Below are positions 6,572 through 6,721 of a stretch of 6,721 nt of DNA, piece after piece. The notes under the pieces are model-generated. The model had not been told where the DNA came from, made no database searches, and saw nothing but the letters and a program-made list of their open reading frames with translations. Origin of the DNA: JAZGDL01 sp036477795 (GTDB taxonomy: Bacteria; Planctomycetota; Phycisphaerae; UBA1845). The stretch is from the NCBI GenBank assembly GCA_036477795.1, contig JAZGDL010000150.1, positions 1 through 6,721 of the forward strand. Reading direction: 5' to 3'. The stretch's first letter is position 1, and the number at the start of each line of letters is the position of its first letter. The position numbers and the translations under genes are program-made.

Positions 6572-6721
6572 GCTGACATTATGATGCCATCTCGCGCGTG
6601 GGGCAAAGGGTTGCCGTACAAGTTTCCCAACGGGCACGAATCAACAACCGTCTTTACCCCCAGGAGTCCAAGAAAGAACTCGCGAGTGTGTCAAAGGGAA
6701 TCATTTGGCACAGGGAAGGCA
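6572..6721. other. Upstream region of the TPR/FG-GAP operon, no gene seen
   Basis: These ~150 bases at the right edge lie upstream of the - strand operon and should hold its promoter. A TTGACA hexamer occurs on the - strand at 6694-6689, but no acceptable -10 box lies 16-18 bases downstream, so no promoter is called. A 10-base palindrome ACTCGCGAGT (6678-6687) abuts it. I see no RNA gene or repeat here. Confidence 0.4.

Noticed and set aside
6572..6637. N-terminal extension of the TPR protein to the GTG at 6637
   Set aside because: It adds 22 basic residues before a well-formed signal peptide and has no ribosome site; the ATG at 6571 or 6565 fits better.
6678..6687. Palindrome ACTCGCGAGT as an operator
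   Set aside because: A perfect 10-base palindrome is expected several times by chance in a window of this size, and no second copy or regulator gene supports it.
6666..6694. TTGACA on the - strand upstream of the TPR gene as a sigma-70 promoter
   Set aside because: At 17-base spacing the -10 position reads TTGGAC, two of six matches to TATAAT; neighbouring spacings are no better.

Overview
The window looks like a piece of a moderately GC-rich bacterial chromosome. Shine-Dalgarno-led genes, short intergenic gaps and a secreted TPR protein paired with a secreted FG-GAP/ASPIC-UnbV (CRTAC1-type) protein fit Acidobacteriota best, with Planctomycetota or a related uncultured phylum as alternatives. 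This assignment is an inference from gene content; there is no rRNA or other phylogenetic marker here. No tRNA, rRNA, CRISPR array, insertion sequence or phage gene was seen.

Left part, + strand (1-3618). First comes the 3' part of a large gene of unknown function (3-1142), with a helical repeat-like region followed by beta-sandwich-like regions. It is followed by a degenerate locus (1198-1580). The first ~23 codons of a ureide-permease-like transporter are joined, out of frame, to the last ~100 codons of an inosine-uridine-type nucleoside hydrolase. Next are two intact genes with good ribosome binding sites: a ribokinase/PfkB sugar kinase (1640-2599) and a 10-TM permease of the plant ureide permease/DMT type (2617-3618). 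Taken together, the hydrolase remnant, ribokinase and permease suggest a nucleoside or ribose scavenging operon. The permease would import nucleoside, nucleobase or sugar, the hydrolase would release ribose, and the kinase would make ribose-5-phosphate. In this genome the local hydrolase, and a second copy of the permease, appear to have been destroyed by a deletion.

Middle (3619-3740). This is a short gap between convergent genes. It holds a 14-bp stem-loop that is fully paired, with two G-U pairs, when read as + strand RNA, and probably acts as the terminator of the sugar operon.

Right part, - strand (6571 down to 3741). Two exported proteins are encoded as an operon: a signal-peptide TPR protein with about nine repeats, then a 583-aa FG-GAP/VCBS protein with seven Ca-binding-type DxDxDG loops and a C-terminal ASPIC/UnbV domain. 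Stop and start overlap by one base (TAGTG), so translation of the second gene is probably coupled to the first. Their biochemical role is unknown; envelope or extracellular scaffolding or binding is plausible. The last ~150 bases (6572-6721) contain no gene that I can support.

The most notable item is the permease/nucleoside-hydrolase chimera. I found no convincing evidence for a wholly new system.
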